Shown: piece after piece, positions 11,603 to 20,852 of the stretch
Numbering within the stretch: position 1 is the first letter of the stretch
Layout of the letters: each line of letters opens with the position of its first letter
NCBI RefSeq assembly: GCF_029867415.1
Contig: NC_081180.1
Coordinates: 239,266,823 to 239,330,822, forward strand
Source of the DNA: Vicia villosa
Taxonomy: Eukaryota; Streptophyta; Magnoliopsida; Fabales; Fabaceae
DNA: 64,000 nucleotides
Direction: 5' to 3'
Program-made: the position numbers and the translations under genes
The notes under the pieces: generated by a model
Database searches by the model: none
What the model was told of the DNA's origin: nothing
Seen by the model: the letters and a program-made list of their open reading frames with translations, nothing else

Positions 11603-12060
11603 TGATCGTACCTGATCAGAAGAATCGTCAAGGCAGCAGAATCTGGCTTGGAGAGCAAGATGGGGGGGTACCTGCAAGGTTCTCCGATGCTTAAGTTAGT
11701 AGCTATCAGAGAATGAGGGTTGAGAGTGAATAGAATAGAATACCTGACCCTCTGGTGAGAGAGGGTATTTATAGCCCCCAGCGTTGGGCCAAGGTTTCCT
11801 AATTGGGCCGAATCTAATTGGAGGCCCACGTGCTAGGAAACTGCCAGAACGTCCTTGTGCTAGGGCTGAGTCAGCAGGTGACCCACGTTCTGGATGATCA
11901 TAGCGTAGGGTTCGGAGGTGGTTGACCGAATCCCCCGCTGCGTGACGCGTGGTCTTCGCGCGTGGATAACTCCTTGACGGTCACCCAGTAAATGGGCCCA
12001 ATGAATTGGGCCTGCTCGGCTAGTGAGAGGAGCTGGGGCTGCTCGGCCCAGGCCAGAACA
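11603..12060 (-). repeat. 3' LTR of the Tat element (458 bp)
   Basis: On the minus strand it runs from TGTTCTGGCC (12060) to ...GTACGATCA (11603). It matches the 5' LTR at 42452-42888 almost perfectly. It holds 21 extra bases near 11828-11850 (around CACGTGCTAGGAAACTG). A TATA box (TATAAATA, minus) is at 11766-11773. GGGCC-rich motifs lie at the U3 end. Confidence 0.92.
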
Positions 12061-12076
12061 GGAGCCCCCCAAGTCA
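12061..12076 (-). other. Polypurine tract of the Tat element
   Basis: Directly before the 3' LTR the minus strand reads TTGGGGGGCTCC. This purine-rich run is in the position where plus-strand DNA synthesis is primed in LTR retroelements. It abuts the LTR start TGTTC with no gap. Confidence 0.65.
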
Positions 12077-12500
12077 TTAGTCTTGTGAGAGTGATGACTT
12101 TAGCCAAGAGGCTGGCCGAGCAAGAGCACGAATGTTGGTCGTCAATTAGGACCTCGTCGTACGACTAAGTCTGCGAGGGAAAAGGTTGCTGCTGGGGATA
12201 AGAGCCAAGGGTGGTCGGATGGTGTCCTCGAAGACCCGTCGAGGAGACGGCTGTCCCTTGGTTTCCTCTTGACATGCTTGGTTGCTGCTTGTCAGAGTGT
12301 GGCTGACAGGTGGCAGTTTTGGAGACTGTCATCATTGCAGCGCCGTTTTTGGGCATAAATGCAGACTGCGCCGTTTGGGTTTCCAAAGTTGTTTCGTGAC
12401 GTGGCACCCTTTCGTGGATGGAGCTGCCTTGGGGGTGTAATCAATGATGGCGTCTCCTAGGCTGCCTAGGCTATCATGACACCCTTTGGCCTCCTTTCCC

Positions 12501-12508
12501 TATATAAA
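12501..12508 (+). promoter_or_regulatory. TATA box of the antisense gene
   Basis: TATATAAA, followed about 30 bp later by a C/A-rich region where transcription could start (about 12530-12540). It is 110 bp before the 5'-UTR donor site and 576 bp before the ATG at 13077. It lies on the strand opposite to the retrotransposon promoter, so it can only serve the antisense gene. Confidence 0.6.
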
Positions 12509-12610
12509 GAGCGAGAAGACCATTCATTTGTCACTTAACGTTTTGCAAACTTACAAGACTCGCTCACAACTCTCCTCTTCGTCTCGCACTTCTTTCTTCT
12601 GCTACTTCAA

Positions 12611-13072
12611 GTAAGTTCCTCGTCTCCTCCTTGCTTTCATTTAAGTTTTATGTTTTAGCTTCGAGTGCGGCGGGCAGGATTGATGAGTGCGTCGAGCAAG
12701 CTTCATGAGTTTGCCGAGTAGTCGTAGGAGATCGTTATTTCTTTCATGTGTTTGCCGAGTAAGATTTGAGTGAGCGGGACAGGAATAGTTGAATTAGAAG
12801 TCCATGCTTTAGATTTAATAGTGAACAATTTGCGTGAGACGAGCGAAGGAGACGGCATGCCTCAGTTAGGGTGTGAGTTTGCCGGGGAGCTAGATGCACC
12901 TGCCGTCCATCGCCGTACGTGGCGGCTTTACTTTGCGGGTGCTTCTAATTTGGCTCGTCGGTGTCCGAGGGGGTGGAATTCTCTCCTCGTCTCTTTTCCT
13001 CGCCCTTTCACTTGACTTGCGGTGGAAGGGTGGATTTGACCAGTCGAATTCACTGTTTCCTCTGCTTTTCAG
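12611..13072 (+). other. Probable 5'-UTR intron of the antisense gene (462 bp)
   Basis: The donor is CTTCAA/GTAAGT at 12611, a perfect plant consensus. The acceptor is CTCTGCTTTTCAG at 13072, with a good pyrimidine tract, four bases before the ATG at 13077. Several upstream ATGs lie inside this interval (for example 12770 and 12894), and splicing would remove them. This supports it as a real leader intron. Confidence 0.65.
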
Positions 13073-13076
13073 GTAA

Positions 13077-15011
13077 ATGGCCGACGAGAACAAAGACGAT
13101 GTCGCCTTCGACATATCAGACGGGGATGAAGTTGTTGGTTGCTCGCAGGACGAGGGTTTTCCCGTCGTCGAGACTTCCCCGAGGAAACTTGAGGAATGGG
13201 TGGCCGTTGCTCCGAGGACGATTGCGTCGCGCTTCACGAGTCGTCCCAAGGAAGCCTTTAACGTCATCGAGGACCTTGACCAAGACGAGGAGCCTTCTTG
13301 GGGCGCCTTTGTGCCTAAATCTCATCAGAGGATCTGCTCGCAATTCCCCGGTCCCCGTTTCGCAATGTATGAGTTCGTCTTTAAGGAGGCTGGTCTCCGT
13401 CTCCCCTTCACTCATTTGCAACGGAGTGTCTTCAGTTGGTTGCGCCTGTTCCCGTCCCAGCTTCATCCCAACGCTTTAGCGTTCTTAAGGGCCTTTGAGG
13501 TCGTATGCGGGTACTTGGAGGTCGAAGCGACCCTGCCTCTTTTCTTCAGAGTGTTTCATTTGCAGAGGTTGCGCGATCCGGACGGCAAGTGGAGTTGGGT
13601 GTCCTTTAAGCAGCCGAAGAAGCTGTTCGCCATTTACCAGGACTCTATCAAGCATTTCAAGAGTCGGTATTTTATAATTAAGCCGCTCACTCCTGATGCC
13701 GAGAATCATTTGTTCGAGGAACGCGAGTATATTAAGGATGGGGTGAGGAGAGTGGGCCCAGCTGCTCGGTTCCCGTTAGAGTGGCAGCCTGACCATTTCG
13801 AGCATGGGACCGACTATTACATCTTCCGGGACGAGGATCTCAATGAGCGCGATACGGGGGGGTATCAGCGGCTCGCTTCTTTCGTGGACGGATTTAGACC
13901 GGCAGTATGTACCTATCCCAACGGGGATCCCTTAGTCGAGGAAGATGGAGGCCCTATGCTGGAGCCTCGGCATATCAACACAAAAGTCATCCTCGAGTGT
14001 GGGAGTTACGGGGATGCGATAATTTTATTAGGTGAGATAACTATTTCTTGTTCGAATAATATCCTTTCGGTTCTAACTCTTTATTTTGCAGGAAAAATGG
14101 CCGACCTGCATGACAAGATTGTGAAGATGAGGGCAAAGAACAAGGGGCCCATCAAGCTGGCCGTGAAGCGATCGCGGGTCGAGGAGGTCAAGGCGGCTGC
14201 TGCGGGTGCGCCTGACAGTGGCTCCCCTTCGTCGGTTGGGACGACTTCGGGAAGTTCTCCGGCCGGGAAAAAACAAAAGAACGAGGGGACTCCCGAACTC
14301 CGCCCCCTTATCAATGACAACCCGTCCGAGGAGGACATTGTGCTGCCCTCATGTACTCTGCACAGGGGGATCTTCTCCAAGAGGAATGTGCTGCTGGAGC
14401 GCGAGGAGGTGAGGCATATAGTCAGGCGTGATCGGGCGGCCCGGGATAAGGACTTGTCCGAGGATCTTGAAGGGATGATGAGGGTGGCCGCCCTGGCCTT
14501 GGCCCTCAATGCCCAAAGGGTCTGCCCTCAGAAGGACTATGATGCTCTGCAGACCAAGTATGATGAGCTGGAGCACGAGTTTGAACAGTACAAGGATAAG
14601 TATGAGGTTCAGAGCGGCATCGTCGAAGACCTCTGCAAAGAGCGGAACAAAGTCAGGGATTTGGAGGCTGAGGGGGAAAGGCTCCTTGAGCGAATTGCCG
14701 AGCTAGAGAGGTCTCATCTCCCTGCTGCCGAGGAGGATGAGGACGAGAAAGCTTTGGTGACCCGCTCCCAGCTTCTGGGCAAGGTGAGGGAGCTGGAGGT
14801 TGACTGTGTCGCTACTCTGGGGGTTGGATTTAAAGCCGCAGTGGATCAACTGAAAGTCCTCAATCCGCGCTTGGTGACGAAGGGCATCGGTCCGTACAAC
14901 AAGGTTGTGGACGGTCGGATTGAGTCGAATCCGGAGTTCGAGGACTGGGAAGATGAGCAGGAGCCCCAGGGTGAGGACGACGGTGCCGAGGAGGAGGATT
15001 GTGATGTCTAA
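13077..15011 (+). CDS. Antisense extra ORF of the Tat element (putative gypsy-type transposon domain)
   Basis: The ORF has 644 codons and runs opposite to gag-pol, between pol and the 3' LTR. Residues about 98-200 (MYEFVFKE.GLRLPF ... FEVVCGYLEVE ... F.LQRL) match the plant 'putative gypsy type transposon' family (Transposase_28, by recall). A basic Ser/Gly-rich linker follows, then a likely coiled coil (about 480-560, heptads in YDALQTKYDELEHEFEQYK) and a very acidic tail (EDEQEPQGEDDGAEEE). Bases 14032-14091 (GTGAGA...TTTTGCAG, 60 bp, AT-rich) look like a short phase-neutral intron, leaving a 624-residue product. It has its own TATA box and leader intron. Extra sense or antisense ORFs are documented in Tat elements, but their function is unknown. 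It is free of stops while its host element is broken. Confidence 0.75.
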   Translation: MADENKDDVAFDISDGDEVVGCSQDEGFPVVETSPRKLEEWVAVAPRTIASRFTSRPKEAFNVIEDLDQDEEPSWGAFVPKSHQRICSQFPGPRFAMYEFVFKEAGLRLPFTHLQRSVFSWLRLFPSQLHPNALAFLRAFEVVCGYLEVEATLPLFFRVFHLQRLRDPDGKWSWVSFKQPKKLFAIYQDSIKHFKSRYFIIKPLTPDAENHLFEEREYIKDGVRRVGPAARFPLEWQPDHFEHGTDYYIFRDEDLNERDTGGYQRLASFVDGFRPAVCTYPNGDPLVEEDGGPMLEPRHINTKVILECGSYGDAIILLGEITISCSNNILSVLTLYFAGKMADLHDKIVKMRAKNKGPIKLAVKRSRVEEVKAAAAGAPDSGSPSSVGTTSGSSPAGKKQKNEGTPELRPLINDNPSEEDIVLPSCTLHRGIFSKRNVLLEREEVRHIVRRDRAARDKDLSEDLEGMMRVAALALALNAQRVCPQKDYDALQTKYDELEHEFEQYKDKYEVQSGIVEDLCKERNKVRDLEAEGERLLERIAELERSHLPAAEEDEDEKALVTRSQLLGKVRELEVDCVATLGVGFKAAVDQLKVLNPRLVTKGIGPYNKVVDGRIESNPEFEDWEDEQEPQGEDDGAEEEDCDV

Positions 15012-15543
15012 CCAATTTCTTAATAGTGGCCTGCGTGCCCGCCGTTTTGTGGCCTGCGTGCCAATGTTTTGTGGCCCGCGTGCCAATGTAGTTAGTTGGG
15101 CGATGCCCGGATAGTTTTTGTAATATTTGGATATCCCCGGCCAGTTTGGTCGGTTTTTAATATTGTTCTGCGTTTTATGCTCCAATGTTTATGCTTATCT
15201 GTTAATCGAATATTTATGTTTGTGCTCGGCCGAGGTTTGTGGCCCGGGCGTGTGGGGAACGGTCCGGGTGCGCAGAGCAGGTGTGCGCTACAAGCGAGCT
15301 CGAGGCCGCGGTCGGGGCCAGGTGCTCGCGGCGTGAACGATCCCATCGCGAGCTGGGGTTCTGCCGTGCAGGTACTTCCGCGGAGGGTCTGTGTGTAAGG
15401 CCCGCCGCGTAGTCGGCTTTGCCTCCTGGTAGGGTTACCCGACTGAAGCTGTCGTGGAGCATACGCGCCTGTACCATGGCGCGAGTCCTTGCCCAGCTTT
15501 TCCTCGTGTTCGTTACGAGTGGCCGGGTAGCGTTAGGTTGTTT
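15012..15543. other. Spacer between convergent antisense gene and pol ends
   Basis: The antisense gene stops at 15011 and pol, coming from the other side, stops at 15544. The spacer must carry both 3' UTRs. A short repeated phrase GTGGCC(T/C)GCGTGCC occurs at about 15026, 15049 and 15073. No clear AATAAA is seen on either strand. Open frames here are small and GC-driven. Confidence 0.5.
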
Positions 15544-15667
15544 CTAACTGTAGTAGCGTCTGAGTTTTTCAGCGTTCCAAGGTCGAACAAGTTTTTCGCC
15601 GAGAAGGTTTTCGAGGTAATATGCACCGTTTTCGGTTTTATCGTATAATCGATACGGACCTTCCCAG
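15544..15667 (-). pseudogene. C-terminal end of Tat integrase, split off by Ogre
   Basis: The minus strand from 15667 reads straight on from the pol frame that breaks at 38727: the tryptophan-terminated segment there is followed here by a GPY-type motif, and the frame ends with a stop at 15544-15546. The 5 bases CCCAG (15663-15667) are the duplicated target of the Ogre insertion and also occur at 38722-38726. The insertion therefore fell in the integrase GPY/F module, about 40 codons before the end of pol. Confidence 0.85.
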
Positions 15668-16374
15668 TGTCGCGGGCGAAAAACCGTTTTTTGTTCCTCT
15701 TTTTTGTGGATGAGACACCTGATGCCTTCTTTGGGCTCGAGTGCTCAAAAAAATTATTTTTCTTTTGTACCGACCAAACTTTTTATTATTTCCAAAGGAG
15801 GAAAAGGAAAAAAGCTGCAATAACCTAAAAGTGGGGGAAGAGATCTTTGGGTAAGAGGGTTGGTTATACGAAGGGAAGGTATTAGCACCCAACGTATCTA
15901 TAGTACTCTATAGGTTTCTTTGTTATGTTTATTCCATTCTTGTTGTGGTGGAGGTTCTTGTGAAATAGGTGGGACCTAAGGTGTTTGTTTGATTATGCTC
16001 GCAAAGATCATCGCGATCCTCTGCATACATATCCCCTAAAGGGAATCAGAGCATCTGTAGCTCGGGGTCTACGGGTGCTAAGGTTTGAATGGTTTTTTTT
16101 TGTTTTGTTTTGTTTTGCTTTGTTTTGCTCGCCAAGGATCGACCTTGTGCCTACGTATTCTCAAAGGGATGTTGAGAAAGTCAGAGCAATCGTAGTTCCC
16201 ACTTATGCTAGTGGAAGCAAAGAAAAATAGACAAATGTCGTCTAAATGCTAGATGTATCTAATCTATATCATCACATACATCTGTTTGATTTTGTTTAAA
16301 AATCTTTTCATTATAAGCCCGGGGCCATGCCACTTAGGGTGCTTAGAATGATAAAGATATTTTTGTTTGTTTAA

Positions 16375-16600
16375 CCAGCCTTGTGGCAAAAGTTTCAATG
16401 AAGTCAGCCTTGTGACAAAAACTTTGATTAATCAGCCAGCCTTGTGGCAAAAGTTTCAATGAAGTCAGCCTTGTGACAAAAACTTTGATTAATCATCCAG
16501 TACGGTGGTAAAACAGTTTGATTGATTAGCCAGCCTTGTGGCAAAAAGAAATTTGATTGATTAGCCAACCTTGTGGCAAAAAAAGTTTGATTGATTGATT
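16375..16600. repeat. Short tandem repeats in Ogre LTR (CAGCCTTGTGGCAAAA)
   Basis: About six to seven copies of a CAGCCTTGTG(G/A)CAAAA motif alternate with TTTGATTGATTAG or TTTCAATGAAGT, with unit lengths of 25-31 bp. The same array is in the 5' LTR at 34257-34482. A related GGTTATTCAGCCTTGTGAAC motif recurs in the Ogre 3' UTR near 21405-21430. Confidence 0.85.
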
Positions 16601-16679
16601 GTTTGTGATGATATATAAGAGATACTCCTAGCATAGAGATGAAAAATGTCTAATCTCCTAGGGTATTTGATTTGGATAT

Positions 16680-16870
16680 TGGGGATGCTTATAAGAAGCC
16701 CGTGGGTCCTTGTACGAAGCCCAAGAGGAGGCTATCCGAGGGTCCTTGCATTGTAAGCCCAAGAGGAGGCTATGGGAGGGACAATCCAGGGTCCTTGCAT
16801 TGTAAGCCCAAGAGGAGGCTATGGGAGGGTCACTCGTTTGTACAAAGCCCAAGGGGAGGCATGGTATAGT
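16680..16870. repeat. Tandem repeats in Ogre LTR (AAGCCCAAGAGGAGGCTAT)
   Basis: Four units of about 38-52 bp each contain GTCCTTG...AAGCCCAAGAGGAGGC. A fifth diverged copy lies at about 16940-16970. The equivalent array in the 5' LTR is at 34562-34752. One of the six LTR differences (16763) lies here. Confidence 0.85.
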
Positions 16871-18239
16871 TGGTCTGAGCTCTTAGAGCGATTTCACCGG
16901 GAAACCATACTCTATGTCCTAACCTAAACTAGTGGAGATTCTTTGCACGAAGCCCAATAGGAGGCTATGGGGAACCTAGTGTTGTACTAAGTTGAATAAG
17001 CATATATAACACAATCACAAGTATGAACAAGTACGAACAAATATGAACAAGTACATGAACAAATATGAACAGTTATACATATATGACAAAGTGTGTGTAT
17101 ATAATGGAGTTTATGAAGGAAATATACCTGTAAGCATGATCCATTTGTATACACGGGGCTTGGGACTCACACTCGGGGAGAAGTCCATTTGAATTTATTC
17201 AACAGCTATGTAAACAGGTATTTACAAAGGGGCTCGGGACTTATACCTACATGGAGGCCCATGGTATATTTTTTTGGGAAGATTTAAAGAAACCTTCATT
17301 TTTGGTTTGTTATTCAAAGTTAAAAACACGTTGATTGAGATATGTACAAAAAAAAGTGTACAATGAAATACCCAATTTCATGTACTTGAGTGGGTATGTA
17401 CAAAAGGGCTTGGGACTTATACCTACGTGGAGGCCCGTGTTTTATTTACAAAACATGGTTGACTGTTTATTTACAGACGCGTTGTTTGAAAAAACGGTTT
17501 GAAGATTTGTTTTGAAAGAGTTTTCTGTACAAAGAAAAACTGTATAAAGAAAAGGAAAGGGACTTATACTCTCTAATATTCGAGAAGCCCGTGTTTTATT
17601 TTCATAAAACATGGTGGATGGTTTAAAAAAGAGTTGAAAGATTTGTTTGTTAAAAAACTGTTTGGAAGTTTATTTGGAAAAAGTTTTCTGTTAAAACAAA
17701 AACTGTACAAAGAAAAACGAAAGGGACTTATACTCTCTAATATTCGAGAGGCCCCACATCGTTTTGAAAATCAATTGATCAATTAAAAGGATTTAATCAA
17801 TAGTTTCCTTTGAAAATCAAAAAGAAATGGTTTACCGTTTTTGAAAAGAATCGTGATCGCTCGTTTTTAAAACGATTTGAATTTTGAAAGAAATCAATTT
17901 AATCAAGATAAACAAGAAGATTGTCTTCAAATAACATTTAGATGATTAGGGTTTGCTTCAAAAAATATTTACAAGTGATTAAATTTGAAAATCAAATGAA
18001 AAATAATATTTAAAAGTATTAAAATTACTTAAAAACAAGTCATTTTAAAACCAATTAAAAATGTATCAAATAAATATTTTTTGATGATTTTTTTTGATAT
18101 TCTTAAAATATATATATTAAATAAAGAGTGTAAAAAAAATGAAGAGAAAATAAATTAATTTGATTGGTTAATTAATGGGTTAAAGTTGTAAAGAAAATAG
18201 AGAAAAATAGTGTCAAAAAAATTGGTTTTGTCTTCCAAA

Positions 18240-18294
18240 GGGCTTGAACCCACGCCCTTGTGCTTACTACTCAAAACATGAACCAAGCGAGCTG
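18240..18294 (-). other. tRNA-like A/B box module in Ogre 3' LTR
   Basis: On the minus strand, CAGCTCGCTTGG (A-box-like, two mismatches to TRGYNNANNNG) is followed about 34 bases later by GGGTTCAAGCCC, which contains a perfect Pol III B box (GGTTCAANCC). The 12 bases GGGCTTGAACCC form a hairpin. The same module is at 36122-36176 in the 5' LTR. It resembles the 3' two thirds of a tRNA, but no acceptor stem is seen, so it is a relic or a promoter-like module rather than a tRNA gene. Confidence 0.45.
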
Positions 18295-20839
18295 CGCGTG
18301 CAGCTTGTTATTCATACGCTTCCAAGGAATTATATTTTAAAACAAATATTTGAAATTTCCAAACCAAAAAACGCGCCAAGAACACAACCCTAACTGAATT
18401 TTGAATTTCTTCAAATCTGTGTTGTTTTGATCAGGTAAAGGGTCTATTCCACTTGGTTTTTCATGACGAACATGATGGTGGTCTTTAATTTCATTTATTT
18501 TCACTCTAAGGGGGTCAATTTTCGCATGAACATGAAGAACCCTAAAACTGAAATTCAATGTGAAATCGTGTATGTGCAAGTTATGATGCAATTGATTGAG
18601 GGTTAATGATCCTCATAGGTGCAGAAACAAGATGGCATGTTCATTTTTCATTTATGATGCATGTATGATGGAGTTTGAAGTTCATGAGCACTTACCTCAA
18701 AAACGGCCAAACTGGAAATTGAAATCGTGCCTGGAGGTGTTACAGATGCTTTGTATCAATCTGGATAGCTTCAATGGACCTTATGTGATGTGTTTGAATG
18801 CCTGGAATGAACTGGAAACCTCTTGATCACCTTGTGGTACCCGAACTGCAGTTTAGCTCAAGTGAGGATCAAGCTAGTTGATTTTGATGTTTCAGATCAT
18901 GTATGATGGTTGGAACAGTTCATGTGAAGTATATGGAGTGTGTTTAGATGATTAACTTGGACAGATATGGCCTGGTATGAGAATTGATATGTTAAGGCTC
19001 ATTTTATGCAAATATGGTGGTTGAAGAGTGATTCTGAGATTTAGGGTGATTTGGGGTGTGTGAGTGGATCAAACACATCATATTTGATGTTTATGAGATG
19101 TTAGAACCATCACTTTGGCCATAACTCAAAGGGTTTGGAGGTTGAGTTTTCTACCTCACTTTGAAACACATGACTTGTAATTCAAGAAAGAAGAGAGAAA
19201 ACCTATAATTGTGAGGTTTTGGTGTGAGTTTGAAGATGATTTGAACCTCTATTTATAGGCCAAGGATTCTGAATGAAGAGCTCTTGCAAGTTGCTTCAAG
19301 AATGATGATTTGGCTTAAGAGATAAAATGGAATCTTTCACATTAAATGCAAATGGTTAAAGTTACTAAACCATGGTTAAATTCCAAGCTTCCTATCCTCT
19401 TCCATTCTGATCTTCAAATCAGAAAATATCATTCAATTATTGCCTCTATGTATCATTACTTGCATTATTTGGCAAATTGGTTCATAACTTTGCAAAAATG
19501 GCTTGAAATTTCAAGTGAAAAGTTCACTAATGGCAAAATTCAAAACCATAGCTACACTCCATATTTTTTCATGCTCTTGGACATTTTGGAAAGATCATGT
19601 TACACACTTCAAAACCCTAGTTGAAAGTTTCTTCAAGATCCTTAAGGAAGTGGGTGAAAAAGATCCATGAACTTTGAAGAAAATGAAGTTTTAAGTGAAG
19701 TTTTCAAAAAGTACCAACTTTGAAGCACCATATCTCTTAAATGGTTGATCTTATGGAAAAAATTTATATGTGTCAAAGTTGTTTATTGGATCAAAATCTA
19801 CAACTTTCATGTTGGAAGTTTTTTTCAGTTTGTAGGTGAAATGTTGAGAAATTCCCTTTCAAAGTTTGGAAAAAACCATGAAAAACACTTAGAAAAATTT
19901 TCTAAGTATGAAAGTCAAACTTTGACTTTTTGATTCTTGATTGATTTTCTTGATTTTTCTTGATCAAATGACTTCATATATCATATATTGATGATTCAAA
20001 ACTTCAAAAGTCATGGTTGACCAAAATTCCCCAAAAGTCAATGGTGATCTTGTTGAGTTGACTTTTTCAGACGAATCGCGTTTCTGGAGATTTCAAATGA
20101 AACAGGCTATCCTCACCATATGAATGGTATGAATGGATCATATTGAAGCATTAGAGGATATTGAGCCATGGTTTGAGTTGTGACACCATGTCCTGATTAA
20201 AAAGTCAGTTATTCAGTGAATTAGGTCAAAAACCCTAATTGTCGACCAGATGAAATTGATGACTGTGGATCTTGAATTGAGATGTAATTTCCATTGGATG
20301 TTGTCATAGGGATTATTTGAAGATGATTGAAACCTTTGATTGACTCCCTGGGGATTTTTAGGGTTTCCCAAATGTGATCCCTGATTTTGGTCCCTGATAG
20401 TTCAAAACCCTAATCTGATGATTTGAAATTTCACTGTTGATCAATCCTTGTGTAGGAGATGTCTTGAGCCAATGGATTAGGTCAAAATGATGTACTTGGG
20501 GTCTTGAGGTCATGTCCCAAGCTATTAGGTCAAATCCTGAGCAAAAGTCAGGAGTATGCTATCTTTAGTCAAAACCCTAATTCAGTCGACTCAAAGCTGT
20601 TGAGCTTGTTGAAATGAATCTCTGAGGACCAAATGTTGATTATTGATGAAGATGATTCATTTGAGATGAAGGGAGAACAAAACCCTAATTGAGTGTTATT
20701 TGCACTGATGGGTGATTTCCTGATTAAACCCTGCTGAGTCACAAGTAGCAAACACAAGCTATGCAATTTGTTAGAGATGCAAATGATGCATATGCTATGA
20801 TATGAGGTGGTATCTTAGGTCAAAAATTGGGGTATGACA

Positions 20840-20852
20840 GATGCCCCTATTT
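20840..20852 (-). other. Ogre polypurine tract
   Basis: The minus strand reads AATAGGGGCATC immediately before the 3' LTR start TGTCATACC. A purine run ending in GGGGCATC in front of the LTR is the usual Ogre form. Confidence 0.75.

Larger units (their letters stand above)
15668..20839 (-). repeat. Ogre 3' LTR (5,172 bp)
   Basis: The counterpart of 33550-38721, offset by 17,882. It contains short tandem repeats (16375-16600 and 16680-16870), a TATA box copy at 19250-19257 and a tRNA-like module at 18240-18294. Reading frames in it (for example 16428-16634 and 18337-18591) arise from repeats or lack domains and are repeated in the 5' LTR. The polyadenylation region is not marked by a clear signal. 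Confidence 0.95.

Noticed and set aside
12894..13479. Plus-strand frames at 12894-13076 and 12961-13479 as separate proteins
   Set aside because: They overlap the predicted leader intron and the antisense ORF in other frames and show no domain.
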